Numbered from the stretch's first letter, positions 16,300 to 25,854 are shown. The stretch is DNA of 64,000 nucleotides from CAWCAW01 sp963714125 (GCA_963714125.1 OY970234.1:2170001-2234000); one strand, 5' to 3'. Numbers and translations: made by a program. The notes: a model not told the origin generated them from the letters alone.

Positions 16300-17319
16300 C
16301 TAACTGGTAGGTCCCCCGAGCCAACCTCGCTTGCGGAAGAAGTAAAGGAGGACCAGGGCGGCCGCCACCTCGATCCCGAGTCCGAAGACAAAGAACGGCA
16401 CGCGTCCGGTGATGTGTCCTACGAGGAGCGAAAAGTTCTGGCCGAAGAACCCGGTGAGGTAGCTCAAAGGCAAGAAAACCGTGGCGATGATGGTCAGCTG
16501 CTTCATCACGACGTTCAGCCGGTTCGACACCGTCGAGACGTGGGTGTCCATGACTCCCGAGAGCAGGTCCCGATAGCTGTCGACGACATCTGCGATGCGG
16601 ATGAGATGGTCATACAGGTCACGGAAGTACCGTTCCCCATCCTTCGTCATCCCCGGCAGCTCGATAACGCCCGAGGCCAGCGCGGCGAACATGTCACGCT
16701 GGGGAGTTACAACCTTGCGCGTGGCGATCAACGAACGCTTCATGTCGAAAAGCACTCCGAGCTGTTGCTCCGTTGGCTCGCGCAAGATGTCATCTTCGAG
16801 TTGGTCCACCTTGTCGTCAAAGCGGCTAAGTACCGGAAAGAAGGTGTCCACCAGGCTGTCGACGATCATGTAGAGGAGTGTGACGGGTGCCGAAGCATCC
16901 GTGACTGTGTGTCGGTGGTCCATGCGCCGGAACACTTCGGTCAAGGCGGGACATTCGCCGTGATGGACAGTCACGATGCTCTGCTCGGTGAAGAAGATGT
17001 GTAACTCCACCAGGCCTGAACCGTCGGGAAGAGTGCCGTGGACTACGAAAAACGTGAAATCGTCGAACTGGTCGATCTTGGGCCGCTGTCCAAAGTGCTC
17101 GGAGTCCTCCACCGCCAAGGGGTGGAACCCGAAGGTGTCGCGCAACATCGTGGAGGTCTCGTCGTCGACGCCTTCGAGGTCGAGCCAAAAGAAGTCTTGG
17201 GCTCGCACCTTCTCCGTCACCGAGGCTACCGATGCCGCCGAGCGGGACCCATCCACCGCCAAGGTGCCCTGCATGGGTCGATTCTGCTCCGCAGATCCTG
17301 GTCTGCCGGGGATCCTCAC
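16300..17319 (-). CDS. CorA-family divalent metal ion transporter
   Basis: 339 residues. A large acidic N-terminal cytoplasmic domain is followed by a long helix and two C-terminal membrane segments (LTIIATVFLPLSYLTGFFGQNF and the FFVFGLGIEVAAALVLLYFF region). The CorA signature at the end of the first segment is normally Gly-Met-Asn; here it reads Gly-Gln-Asn. Members with altered signature often differ in ion preference or are ZntB-like exporters. The protein ends in a basic tail (RKRGWLGGPTS). GTG 17319 is the longest start; ATG 17274 (MQGTLAVDG) is a good alternative. Confidence 0.88.
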   Translation of the reverse strand: MRIPGRPGSAEQNRPMQGTLAVDGSRSAASVASVTEKVRAQDFFWLDLEGVDDETSTMLRDTFGFHPLAVEDSEHFGQRPKIDQFDDFTFFVVHGTLPDGSGLVELHIFFTEQSIVTVHHGECPALTEVFRRMDHRHTVTDASAPVTLLYMIVDSLVDTFFPVLSRFDDKVDQLEDDILREPTEQQLGVLFDMKRSLIATRKVVTPQRDMFAALASGVIELPGMTKDGERYFRDLYDHLIRIADVVDSYRDLLSGVMDTHVSTVSNRLNVVMKQLTIIATVFLPLSYLTGFFGQNFSLLVGHITGRVPFFVFGLGIEVAAALVLLYFFRKRGWLGGPTS

Positions 17320-17624
17320 ATAAATACGCAGTAGAGGCGATCCAAGGCCTCGGCCGCTCGACCTGCGAGATCCATAAGAGTGTCGACGACGGGGACTGGC
17401 CGTAAGCCCTACGGATCAATCCGACGGCAATGGTCAGGTCGACCGCTAGCAAGATCCACAAGTCCGCTAGAGCGGCGTGCGCGAGAATCAACCTGTAAAC
17501 CACTTGTAGAGCACGACGTCCCAAGGATTATCGAAGCATCGACCTTGACCTGGGCTGGCTCATGGAACCGTGCACGAAAGGTCCTTGGTCGAATAACGAC
17601 GGGCCGATTCGATAGGTTCTATCC
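17320..17624. other. Intergenic region between corA-like and cyclase-ATPase genes
   Basis: A 305-base gap between divergent genes. I find no convincing small coding sequence, RNA or strong sigma-70 promoter in it. A TTGACC at 17545-17550 has no matching -10 box at normal spacing. The final 40 bases before the ATG at 17625 are relatively A+T rich and probably hold the promoter. Confidence 0.4.
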
Positions 17625-20600
17625 ATGTCTGAATGTCGGGTCTGTGGGTTCGAGACTGCTCCCGGCAAGCGTTTCTGTCGCCAGTGTGGGGCGCCTTTGG
17701 GGTTGGCTTGCCCTACCTGTCAGGCCGCCATAGAGCCCGGGAGTCGGTTCTGCGAGGACTGCGGGGCGTCCCTCAACGCTGACGGTCTGCAGACCGCCGG
17801 TTTCTCAGCGCCGTCGACGCCGGTTCGACCCGGAGCAATGTCGGTGCTCGGTACCCAGGTGGCCGAGCGCCGGGTGTGCTCGGTGCTGTTCGCGGACCTG
17901 GTGGGCTTCACGCCGTTGTCCGAGACACGCGACCCCGAAGAGGTTCGTGAATTGCTCTCGGCCTACTTCGAACGGGCTCGGACGGTGATTGGCCGATACG
18001 GCGGGGTGGTGGAGAAGTTCATTGGAGATGCTGTCATGGCTGTGTGGGGTACTCCGGCCGCGACCGAGGGTGACGCCGAACGCGCGGTGCGCGCCGCCTT
18101 GGATGTAGTGGCGGCGGTGGCGGAGTTGGGCGAGCAGGTGGGAGCGCCCGCTTTGGCCGCTCGGGCCGGAGTGGTAACAGGCGAGGTGGCCGTCACCGTG
18201 GGACTCGGCGGTGAAGGAGTGGCCGGAGACGCTGTGAATACAGCGGCGCGGGTGCAGTCGGTGGCCGCTCCCGGCGCCGTCTGGGTCGATGCGGCCACCT
18301 ACCGCCTCGCCGGTGCAGCCATCGGGTTCGAAGACACCGGGGAGCATGAACTCAAAGGCAAGTCCGAGCCAATACGGTTGTGGCGCGCCACGCGCGTGCT
18401 GTCGGGGGTGGGTGGGTCCCAGCGCACCGACGGGCTCGAGGCCCCATTGCTCGGGCGCGACGCCGAGTTGCGCACGGTCAAGGAACTGTTCCACGCCTGT
18501 GGCGAGCGGAACGTCCCCCGCCTGGTCGTCGTTTCGGGCCCCGCCGGGGTTGGCAAGTCGCGGCTGGGATGGGAGTTCGAGAAGTACATAGACGGTCTGG
18601 CCGACACCATGTACTGGCATCGGGGCCGCTGTCTCTCCTATGGCGAGGGCGTGGTGTTCTGGGCCCTGACCGAGATCGTTCGCCAACGCCTTGGCATCGC
18701 CGAGGAAGATCCGGCCAGCGTGGCGGCGGCCAAGTTGAACGAAGGACTCGAGATCTTCATTCCCGATCCCGCCGAAAGGGCCTATGTCGGTCCCCGCTTG
18801 GGACGGCTGCTCGGGGTGACGCTGCCTGGCGACACCGGCGGGAACCTGGCCCGTGAGGAACTGTTCGCGGGGTGGAGGGTGTTCTTCGAGCGTCTGGCCG
18901 AAACGCAGCCGGTGCTGTTGCTGATCGAGGACGCCCAGTATGCCGATGCCGGGCTCCTCGACTTCATCGACCACCTGGTCGACTGGGCCCGGGACTCCCC
19001 CATCTTTGTGGCCGTCTTCACACGACCTGAACTCGACACGTCGCGGCCCGGGTTCGGCAGCGGACGTAACCGGTCGAGTTTGACCCTCGACCCGCTCGAC
19101 GACTCATCGATGGGCTCCTTGATCGACGCCCTGGTGCCCGACTTGCCTGAAGATGCCCGGGCCGCCATCGCAGGCCAAGCCGAGGGCATCCCGCTGTTTG
19201 CGGTGGAGACGGTGCGATCTCTCGTCGACCAGGACATCGTGGTGCCCCAAGACGGTGTGTACCGCCTGGTCGGAGACCTCGGCACCTTGTCTGTGCCCGA
19301 AGGCCTGCGGGCCCTGCTGGCAGCGCGGCTGGACGCTTTGGACCCCGAGCTCCGGTCGCTGATATCCGAGGCAGCGGTATTGGGGTCCACCTTCCCCGCT
19401 GAGTCGCTGGTGGCTGTGTCAGCCCAAGACGAAGACGCCGTGCAGCAGGGCCTGGCCGAACTGTTGCGCCGCGAGGTGCTGGCCATCAGCGCGGACCGGC
19501 TGTCTCCCCAACGAGGGGACTTCCGTTTCTCCCAGGATCTGCTGCGCCAAGTGGCCTACGAGACGATGTCGCGTCGCGACCGCAAGGCTCGCCATCTCAC
19601 GGTGGCCGCCCATCTGCGCGCCGTGTTCCGAGGCGACGGCGATGAGGTGGCCGACGTCATCGCCAAGCACTATCTCGACGCTCTGGCCGCGGTGCCCGAC
19701 GCCCAGGATGTCCCCGACATTCGGGCCCGGGCCATCGAAATGCTCGTGCGTGCCGGCGAGCGGGCGCTGCTCGCCGGAGCCAGTCGTTCCGCCGCCTCCA
19801 ACTTTGCCAGCGCGGCAACGCAGACCGAGCTGACCGAGGACACTTCGGACGACAATCTGCCTGCCGCGTCGTTATGGGAGCGAGCTGCTCGCGCCGCGCT
19901 TATCGCCCACGACATAGAGGGCACTCTCGCCCACGCCGAACGGGCCAGCGTGCTGTACGAGGCGAGCGGGCAACCCCGGGCGTCAGCTCGAGCAGATGCC
20001 ATCGCTGGAGATGCTTTGCGACGGGCGAGCCACCACGGCGAGGCGCGCGAGAAGCTGACGGCCGCCTTGGAAGTGCTGCGCCCCGACCCAGATGCCGACA
20101 CCGTCACCGCCTTGGACCACCTGGCCGCCGTGGAGATCTTCTCCGGCAATGCGGACGGTGACCGGCTCTCCCTCGAGGCCCTTATTCTCGGCGAGGCACT
20201 TGATGTCGACGCCGGCCTACTGGCCGACCTTTTCACGGATCGAGCCATCGCCCTCGGATTTGCCGACCGCATGCCCGAGGCGGTCGCCCATCTCAAACAC
20301 GCGGTGTGGCTCGCCGAAGAAGTCGGCGACAGCATCCGCCAAGCCCGGGCCTTGCTCAACCTGGCCGAGATGCTCAATGGGAATGACCCAGTCGCGGCCG
20401 CAGAGGCCGCCAACATGTCTGGTGCCCTGGCCCAACACGGCGGCAGCATCGACTTTGTTCGATACGCAGCAGCCAACGAGGCAGAAGCATTGCTTCTCGT
20501 TGGGAAATGGGACGACGCGTATCTGGTCCTCCATGAGACGATTAACAGGGGTGATACGGGCGACCTTGGAATCCTGGGCATCATTGCTTCGTTTTTGGCG

Positions 20601-21227
20601 GCCCTGCGCGGCGATTTTGACGCCGCGGTTGCCTTCGCCGATCTGCCGGCCGTTCGTGCCAGTGAAGACCCCCAGGACCAGGCAGGGATCGCTATCTGTG
20701 ATGCCTTCCTGGCTGCCGCTCAGCATCGGCATGACGACAGCCTGAAGCATGCCCGCGCCGTTCTGGCCCACGTCCCGAGCCTCGGCATTCACTTCACGTT
20801 CATGCGGTGGGCGTGGCCGCTGGCCATCCGCAACGCTTTCAGCCTCGATGACACCCATACAGTCTCGGAGCTCCTGTCGATGCTCGATGCCCGGCCGGTT
20901 GGACACGTGCCTCGGCTGCTTCAGGCCGAACGCCTCCTGGCCCAGGCCCGCCTCGCCGACCTCGACGACGATGCCAGCGCCACGGGCGCCTTGGACGCTG
21001 CGGTATCCGCATTGCGTCAAGCGTTAAGCCCGTACCACCTCGCCCACGGCACCATCGATCTCGCTGAGCACCTCGTCCGGATCGATGACCGCGAGGGAGC
21101 GCCGGCCTTGTTGGCTGAAGCACGCGACATCGCCACGCGGCTGGGTGCCCAACCCCTTCTTGAACGTATCGACCAGGTTGCTCGCCACGCCGGCGTCGAC
21201 CCGGAGCTCTCGAAGCAATCCCCATGA
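17625..21227 (+). CDS. Zinc-ribbon / class III nucleotide cyclase / AAA ATPase / TPR regulator
   Basis: 1200 residues. Two zinc ribbons lie at the N-terminus (C4, C7, C18, C21 and C29, C32, C43, C46). A class III cyclase domain follows at about 80-260, with metal-binding Asp in VLFADLVGFT and FIGDAVMAVWG, Lys of VEKF for adenine recognition, and the transition-state pair in VNTAARV, so it looks catalytically intact as an adenylate cyclase. An AAA/STAND-type ATPase follows, with Walker A GPAGVGKS at about 305-312 and a Walker B-like VLLLIEDAQ near 430. The rest, to 1200, is helical and TPR-like. A soluble signal transducer; the activating signal is unknown. It stands alone. Confidence 0.9.
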   Translation: MSECRVCGFETAPGKRFCRQCGAPLGLACPTCQAAIEPGSRFCEDCGASLNADGLQTAGFSAPSTPVRPGAMSVLGTQVAERRVCSVLFADLVGFTPLSETRDPEEVRELLSAYFERARTVIGRYGGVVEKFIGDAVMAVWGTPAATEGDAERAVRAALDVVAAVAELGEQVGAPALAARAGVVTGEVAVTVGLGGEGVAGDAVNTAARVQSVAAPGAVWVDAATYRLAGAAIGFEDTGEHELKGKSEPIRLWRATRVLSGVGGSQRTDGLEAPLLGRDAELRTVKELFHACGERNVPRLVVVSGPAGVGKSRLGWEFEKYIDGLADTMYWHRGRCLSYGEGVVFWALTEIVRQRLGIAEEDPASVAAAKLNEGLEIFIPDPAERAYVGPRLGRLLGVTLPGDTGGNLAREELFAGWRVFFERLAETQPVLLLIEDAQYADAGLLDFIDHLVDWARDSPIFVAVFTRPELDTSRPGFGSGRNRSSLTLDPLDDSSMGSLIDALVPDLPEDARAAIAGQAEGIPLFAVETVRSLVDQDIVVPQDGVYRLVGDLGTLSVPEGLRALLAARLDALDPELRSLISEAAVLGSTFPAESLVAVSAQDEDAVQQGLAELLRREVLAISADRLSPQRGDFRFSQDLLRQVAYETMSRRDRKARHLTVAAHLRAVFRGDGDEVADVIAKHYLDALAAVPDAQDVPDIRARAIEMLVRAGERALLAGASRSAASNFASAATQTELTEDTSDDNLPAASLWERAARAALIAHDIEGTLAHAERASVLYEASGQPRASARADAIAGDALRRASHHGEAREKLTAALEVLRPDPDADTVTALDHLAAVEIFSGNADGDRLSLEALILGEALDVDAGLLADLFTDRAIALGFADRMPEAVAHLKHAVWLAEEVGDSIRQARALLNLAEMLNGNDPVAAAEAANMSGALAQHGGSIDFVRYAAANEAEALLLVGKWDDAYLVLHETINRGDTGDLGILGIIASFLAALRGDFDAAVAFADLPAVRASEDPQDQAGIAICDAFLAAAQHRHDDSLKHARAVLAHVPSLGIHFTFMRWAWPLAIRNAFSLDDTHTVSELLSMLDARPVGHVPRLLQAERLLAQARLADLDDDASATGALDAAVSALRQALSPYHLAHGTIDLAEHLVRIDDREGAPALLAEARDIATRLGAQPLLERIDQVARHAGVDPELSKQSP

Positions 21228-21257
21228 CGGTTAATCTGCTTCCTCACGGCATCGGTA

Positions 21258-22676
21258 TCACGGGACGTGTTTCGAGGTTCGCCGCGCCGCTTTGACGGCA
21301 ACAGGCGTACCGACGACAACAGCCAGTACCCCGAGCAGGATGGCGAGCCATGCCAGAGATCCAAGCCCATGTGCCGGCCCGTTGTGAGCCCTTACGGAGC
21401 TGAGAAGTGGAGCACCGAATGCAGTCGCTCCCCCATCTCCTCCCGGTCCGTCAGCACCCTGGAACCTGTGGGCGATAGCCAACGCCAAGGTACTTGGAGG
21501 TGACGGCGGGGAAATCACGACAGTGGTTGTCGCAGCGGGAGTAATAGTCGTCGTGGGTGCGGGCGCTACGACGGCCTTAGGCTTTGGGGTCACAATGGTG
21601 GTGGGCGGGGCCGCCGAAGCTGCCTGCACCGCCTGGCCGGAATTCGCGTTCACCATGAGAGATGACTCATCGACCGCAACAAAGGCACTGGCGGGAATCT
21701 GTTTCAACTGGTCGACGTCGGTATCGGTCCAACGAGTATCCGCTGTCCCCTGGAAGTACCAGTTGCTGCCATTGTCGGCGAGGATTAGCCCGTAGTTCTT
21801 CATCGTCGTGATGACCGTCTGGCACATTTGCGCACACGTCGACGCGGGAAGCGTGAAATCGGCGTCCAAGCGAAAGCGTGCCCCCATGGGCGGACACGCG
21901 GCATCTGCTTGACCCGCCTCGTGCCGGGCCGGCCAGATGTAGGCCTCATTGGTGCAGTCGGCCGTAAAGCGAATGGCGTGATCCATCGATCCCGACGCCA
22001 CTTCGTCGTAGTCGACGAGGCCAGGAAGAATAGGGAGGCCAGCGGCGTCGGCTGACGTCCAACCAGCCGGACGAAGGGCGTCACTATTCAGATTCCAAAT
22101 CGCACCTGATCCGGCGGTTGATCCGCTGGCGCTGTAGTTGGCGTCGTAGAGCTCGTACAGCGTGCAGGTGGATGGGTCGACCATGATGGCGTGGCGGTCG
22201 CCGTTGGAACTCTGCCCACCCTCGATGGGCGTGTTCGGCCCGAACGGGTAAGGGCCGGGGTCGCTCTCATCCGCGTATTGAAACGAGACGCTCACAAAAG
22301 GTGTTCCAGCCGGGACCACCGTAAAAGGGATGCCGTAGGGATTCGAGGGGTCATCCGAGGGACCGTAGTCAGGATGCAGAAAGGTGGTGGACGCATCCAT
22401 GCTCGCCATCCACGTGCTGCTCTGGGCATTGACGGGAAGAGAAGAGATGGGCGTGTTCCAGACGTTGTCGGCTGGGAACATGGGGCAGTTGGAGGCCCCG
22501 GGTACCGTGGACCCGGTACCCGTGCTAGCTGCACTCGTGGTGGTTACGAGCAACAGCGATGACACAAGAGTCAGAAAGATCGTGGCGAGTACCCGACGAG
22601 CGATCTGTCGTGTCCACCGGTCCTGCACCTTCGCGGTGTCGACAGCCTGGGAGCCCGACCTGAGCAACGGGCCCAC
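21258..22676 (-). CDS. Secreted, C-terminally membrane-anchored protein of unknown function
   Basis: 472 residues. The N-terminal signal segment is VLATIFLTLVSSLLLVTTTSAAS. The mature domain opens with CPMFPADNVWNTPISSLPV and continues with ASTTFLHPDYG, HAIMVD, CTLYELYDA and YIWPARHEA, a conserved arrangement I have seen in hypothetical secreted actinobacterial and myxobacterial proteins without an assigned function. A long Pro/Thr/Val-rich linker (about 350-405) precedes a C-terminal transmembrane helix (LAWLAILLGVLAVVVGTPVAV) and a basic tail. It is therefore probably tethered to the outside of the membrane. GTG 22676 is the longest start; GTG 22628 would also keep the signal peptide. Confidence 0.75.
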   Translation of the reverse strand: MGPLLRSGSQAVDTAKVQDRWTRQIARRVLATIFLTLVSSLLLVTTTSAASTGTGSTVPGASNCPMFPADNVWNTPISSLPVNAQSSTWMASMDASTTFLHPDYGPSDDPSNPYGIPFTVVPAGTPFVSVSFQYADESDPGPYPFGPNTPIEGGQSSNGDRHAIMVDPSTCTLYELYDANYSASGSTAGSGAIWNLNSDALRPAGWTSADAAGLPILPGLVDYDEVASGSMDHAIRFTADCTNEAYIWPARHEAGQADAACPPMGARFRLDADFTLPASTCAQMCQTVITTMKNYGLILADNGSNWYFQGTADTRWTDTDVDQLKQIPASAFVAVDESSLMVNANSGQAVQAASAAPPTTIVTPKPKAVVAPAPTTTITPAATTTVVISPPSPPSTLALAIAHRFQGADGPGGDGGATAFGAPLLSSVRAHNGPAHGLGSLAWLAILLGVLAVVVGTPVAVKAARRTSKHVP

Positions 22677-23010
22677 TCGTGTTCACAACAGATGGCAAAA
22701 TACGGTCGATTGGTCTGAGCTGATTGGGGCTGCCGGGATTTGAAGCCAGAACCTCTTGACCCCAAGTATTCACCGGCGAACTTTGCCTAACCCGATCTGC
22801 TGCGAGCAACCGGTGGGTATTGGTCGGCTCTCGGGGACGCCTCGAGCCAGGCTCCCAGGCTCCTAGTGCAGGCACGAAGGCATATCGAGGGGTTGACCAC
22901 CTTGGACCGGGTCGTTGTTTACGCCACACTTCGTTCAGGATGACGAACCCAGGCTCCGAAGTGGGATTTTGCGTGGGGGTGGAGGCGCGGCTGCTCGGAA
23001 GTCTGTTGCT
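22677..23010. other. Intergenic region with partial tRNA-Pro copy
   Basis: A 334-base gap between the secreted-protein gene and the permease gene. It contains the tRNA-Pro 3' fragment described separately (22727-22767). The rest shows no coding sequence I can support. TTGACC at 22893-22898 could be a -35 box for the permease, but no good -10 hexamer follows at 17 bases. Confidence 0.45.
22727..22767 (-). repeat. Partial copy of tRNA-Pro 3' half (att-like)
   Basis: This segment matches the 3' half of the intact tRNA-Pro gene at 25645-25719 in the same orientation, 2920 bases away. Eighteen bases are identical (gggctgccgggatttgaa), then three of six differ, then twelve or thirteen are identical (acctcttgaccc). 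The 5' half of the tRNA is missing, so it cannot be a functional tRNA. Such partial duplications of a tRNA 3' end normally mark the far boundary of DNA that integrated into the tRNA gene. Confidence 0.75.
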
Positions 23011-25542
23011 GTGACCCGCCAAATGCTGCGGCTCGTCAATTACCGATTTCGAGCCACCTTCGGCCGACGGCGAGGTGGGTACCTGACGCTTGTGCTTCTC
23101 GTCGGGATCGTGGGGGGCGTGGCCATGGGGGCCGTCGCCGGGGCGCGGCGCACGCAGTCCTCGTTCCCCGTCTACCTGGCGAGCACCAACCCTTCACAAG
23201 TGGAGTACTTCACCGAGTTTGCCCCCAGCACGAACGTCGGGTACTCGGCCAGTGTCGACCGTGCCATCGCCCGGGTCCGCTACGTCAAGCGCTCCGCTGT
23301 TGTCGTCGGGTTCGACGGCACCCTTCAGCCCCTGCAGTCGCTTCGCACGACCGGACCACCCGGTGAGGCGCCCCCCTCTTTTGAGGGCGGTCTCAACGGG
23401 GAGTACCTCAGCGTGGACCGGGTCACATTGCTCAAGGGGCGGATGGCCAACCCTCGTCGCGACGACGAGTTCGTCGTATCGGCGGGTGGTGCCGCCAAGT
23501 ACGGACTCCACGTCGGCTCAACCCTGCCGTTGGGTTTCTTCACTGACGCCCAGGCGAGCTCGCCCACCTTTGCGGGATACCCCACCGATAGGCCGTACCT
23601 GACCGTTGACATGAAGCTGGTGGGAATTATCGAGGCGAGTCAGCAGGTTATCCAGGACGATGACTCTGCACTTGGCGACCAACTCGCCGTCGTCACGCCG
23701 GCGCTGACCCGCCGCCTGGCGAAGTGCTGCGCGTATTACTCCTATGTTGCGCTGCAGCTCGACGGCGGTACCCGACATCTGGCCGCCGTGACCTCGGCCG
23801 TCGAGAAGATTGTCCCGAGCGCGATCCTCGGCGTCAACGGCGGAGCCCAAACCAATGCCCCCATCGTTGCCAAGGGGGAGCGGGTCGTTCGGCCCGAGTC
23901 GATCGCCTTCGGGGTGTTCGGATTAATCGCCGCGCTTGCGGCGCTGGTGATCGGTAGCCAGGTCATCGCCCGCCTCCTTAGGCGCAACGCGGCTGACACG
24001 GCCGTGCTGCGTGCGCTCGGTGCCGACCCCATCATGACGGCAGCCGACGGGCTCACGGGGATTCTCGGAGCGGTGGTGGCGGGCGCACTGTTGGCCATGG
24101 CTGTGGCGGTGGCGCTTTCCCCACTTGCGCCGACCGGCGCGGTACGACCGGTCTACCCCAACCCAGGCATCGCCTTCGATTGGACGGTCCTCGGCGCCGG
24201 CTTCGCCATCATCATCGTCGTGCTGGGTGTATTTGCTTTGTTCATGGCAGACAGGGCGAGCCCGCATCGCGCGGCCGCCCTTGTTGGAAGACGGGTCGAA
24301 CGCGAGTCGAGCTTGGCCCAGGCGGCGGCACGCGCTGGGCTGCCACCCGCCGCGGTGAGCGGGATCCGTTCTGCTCTCGGCGGCCGTCAGGGGCGCGACG
24401 CAGCACCGGTGCGCTCTGCGGTGTTCGGTGCCGTGCTCGCCGTCGTGGTCATCGTCACCTCGGTCACCTTCGGCGCCAGTCTCAATTCCCTCGTCTCTCG
24501 CCCCGCGCTGTACGGGTGGAACTGGAACTACGCATTGTTGGCCGGCTTCTCGGGTGCCGAGGACCTGCCGGCTGCGAAGACGGCCGTCTTGTTCGACCAC
24601 GACCGCGACATTGAGCACTGGGCCGGTGCGTACTTCGAGAGCGTGCAGCTCGACGGCGATGCCGTGCCAGCGCTCGCCCTCTCTCCGGGGGCCAAGGTCC
24701 AACCCACCCGTTTGACGGGCCACGCCTTGTGGGCTGCCGGCCAAGTCGTACTCGGCGCGGCGACCTTGGCTCAACTGCACAAGCACGTGGGCGACACCGT
24801 CATGGCCAATACGGGGGGACCACGGTCGACCAGACTGCTGATCGTGGGAACGGCGACGCTGCCCACCCTTGGGAGCTCCGGTGATCCACAGCTCCAAATG
24901 GGCACCGGGGCCGTGGTCTCGCCGTCGCTGTTCCCAAGCGCCGAACTGAATCAGCAAGGGAGCGCTCTGCCGGGACCGAACGTCGTCTTCGTCACCCTCC
25001 GGCCCGGTGCACCGCCTTCCAAAGCCCTGGCGTCCCTCGATCGCATTGACCAGACACTGAGCCAACCGTCCACCGGCGACGCCCCGGCCAGCGGCGTGGT
25101 GTCGCTGCTACGCCCGGCCGAGATCACCGATTATCACTCCGTGGGATCCACCGCCTTCGTACTCGCGGGTCTCTTGGGGGTGGGTGCGTTAGGCGCATTG
25201 GGCCTGACTCTGGTGGCTTCGGTCCGCCGCCGTCGGCGGGAGCTGGCGCTCCTCAAGGCTCTCGGCTTTACACAGGCCCAGTTGGCGGCGACCGTTGCCT
25301 GGCAATCCTCGGTGTCGGCCATCGTTGGCGTGATCGTTGGGCTCCCGCTCGGTATAGCGCTAGGGCGGTGGCTTTGGACGCTCTTTGCTCGGGAAATCTC
25401 GGCCGTTCCCAAACCCACCGTCCCGGTGGCGTCCATGATCCTCATCGCGCTGGGGGCGCTGATCTTTGCCAACCTGGCGGCCACCCTTCCGGGACGACTT
25501 GCCGCCCGTACATCGACAGCGCTGCTATTGCGAACCGAGTGA
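23011..25542 (+). CDS. FtsX-like ABC transporter permease (orphan)
   Basis: About 843 residues. A first membrane segment (YLTLVLLVGIVGGVAMGAVAG) lies near residue 25, then a large extracytoplasmic region, then a three-helix FtsX block at about 290-430, a second extracytoplasmic region, and a final FtsX block at about 710-835 with RRRRRELALLKALGFTQ, the usual coupling region. It has the architecture of MacB/LolC-type permeases that carry two FtsX domains. GTG 23011 is preferred, with GGAAG about ten bases upstream; the frame is open from 22915. No ATPase gene is adjacent, so it must use one encoded elsewhere. It is the only gene between the tRNA-Pro gene and its partial copy. Confidence 0.85.
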   Translation: MTRQMLRLVNYRFRATFGRRRGGYLTLVLLVGIVGGVAMGAVAGARRTQSSFPVYLASTNPSQVEYFTEFAPSTNVGYSASVDRAIARVRYVKRSAVVVGFDGTLQPLQSLRTTGPPGEAPPSFEGGLNGEYLSVDRVTLLKGRMANPRRDDEFVVSAGGAAKYGLHVGSTLPLGFFTDAQASSPTFAGYPTDRPYLTVDMKLVGIIEASQQVIQDDDSALGDQLAVVTPALTRRLAKCCAYYSYVALQLDGGTRHLAAVTSAVEKIVPSAILGVNGGAQTNAPIVAKGERVVRPESIAFGVFGLIAALAALVIGSQVIARLLRRNAADTAVLRALGADPIMTAADGLTGILGAVVAGALLAMAVAVALSPLAPTGAVRPVYPNPGIAFDWTVLGAGFAIIIVVLGVFALFMADRASPHRAAALVGRRVERESSLAQAAARAGLPPAAVSGIRSALGGRQGRDAAPVRSAVFGAVLAVVVIVTSVTFGASLNSLVSRPALYGWNWNYALLAGFSGAEDLPAAKTAVLFDHDRDIEHWAGAYFESVQLDGDAVPALALSPGAKVQPTRLTGHALWAAGQVVLGAATLAQLHKHVGDTVMANTGGPRSTRLLIVGTATLPTLGSSGDPQLQMGTGAVVSPSLFPSAELNQQGSALPGPNVVFVTLRPGAPPSKALASLDRIDQTLSQPSTGDAPASGVVSLLRPAEITDYHSVGSTAFVLAGLLGVGALGALGLTLVASVRRRRRELALLKALGFTQAQLAATVAWQSSVSAIVGVIVGLPLGIALGRWLWTLFAREISAVPKPTVPVASMILIALGALIFANLAATLPGRLAARTSTALLLRTE

Positions 25543-25644
25543 CGTACGGGTTGCTTGAACCGCTCGTGGCGACATCACGCAACCCAGAAATGGGACGAAA
25601 ATCGTCAGGCGGGTACGCATTGCTGAGCAACGCCCAGCTCCGAG

Positions 25645-25719
25645 TCGGGCTGCCGGGATTTGAACCCGGGACCTCTTGACCCCCAGTCAAGCGCGCTAAC
25701 CAAGCTGCGCCACAGCCCG
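25645..25719 (-). tRNA. tRNA-Pro (anticodon GGG)
   Basis: 75 bases that fold as a full cloverleaf on the minus strand. The acceptor stem is CGGGCTG/CAGCCCG with A as discriminator. The D arm is GCGC/GCGC with AGCTTGGTTA in the loop. The anticodon stem CTTGA/TCAAG encloses CTGGGGG, giving anticodon GGG. The T arm is CCGGG/CCCGG with TTCAAAT. The CCA end is not encoded. It reads proline CCC (and probably CCU) codons. Confidence 0.97.
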
Positions 25720-25854
25720 TATGTGGTGACGTGCGACTCTAGCGCCCAGTTCGCCCCTCCCCCGCCACTGCGCCAAATGGAACGAGGTCGCCTGCGAGCA
25801 TTGGAGTTTCGGCGGCAACCGCCCCAACCGTGGCCGCCTTGGCTTCGGCGGTGG

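Noticed and set aside
22727..22767. Second tRNA-Pro gene
   Set aside because: Only the 3' half is present; there is no acceptor 5' strand, D arm or full anticodon arm.
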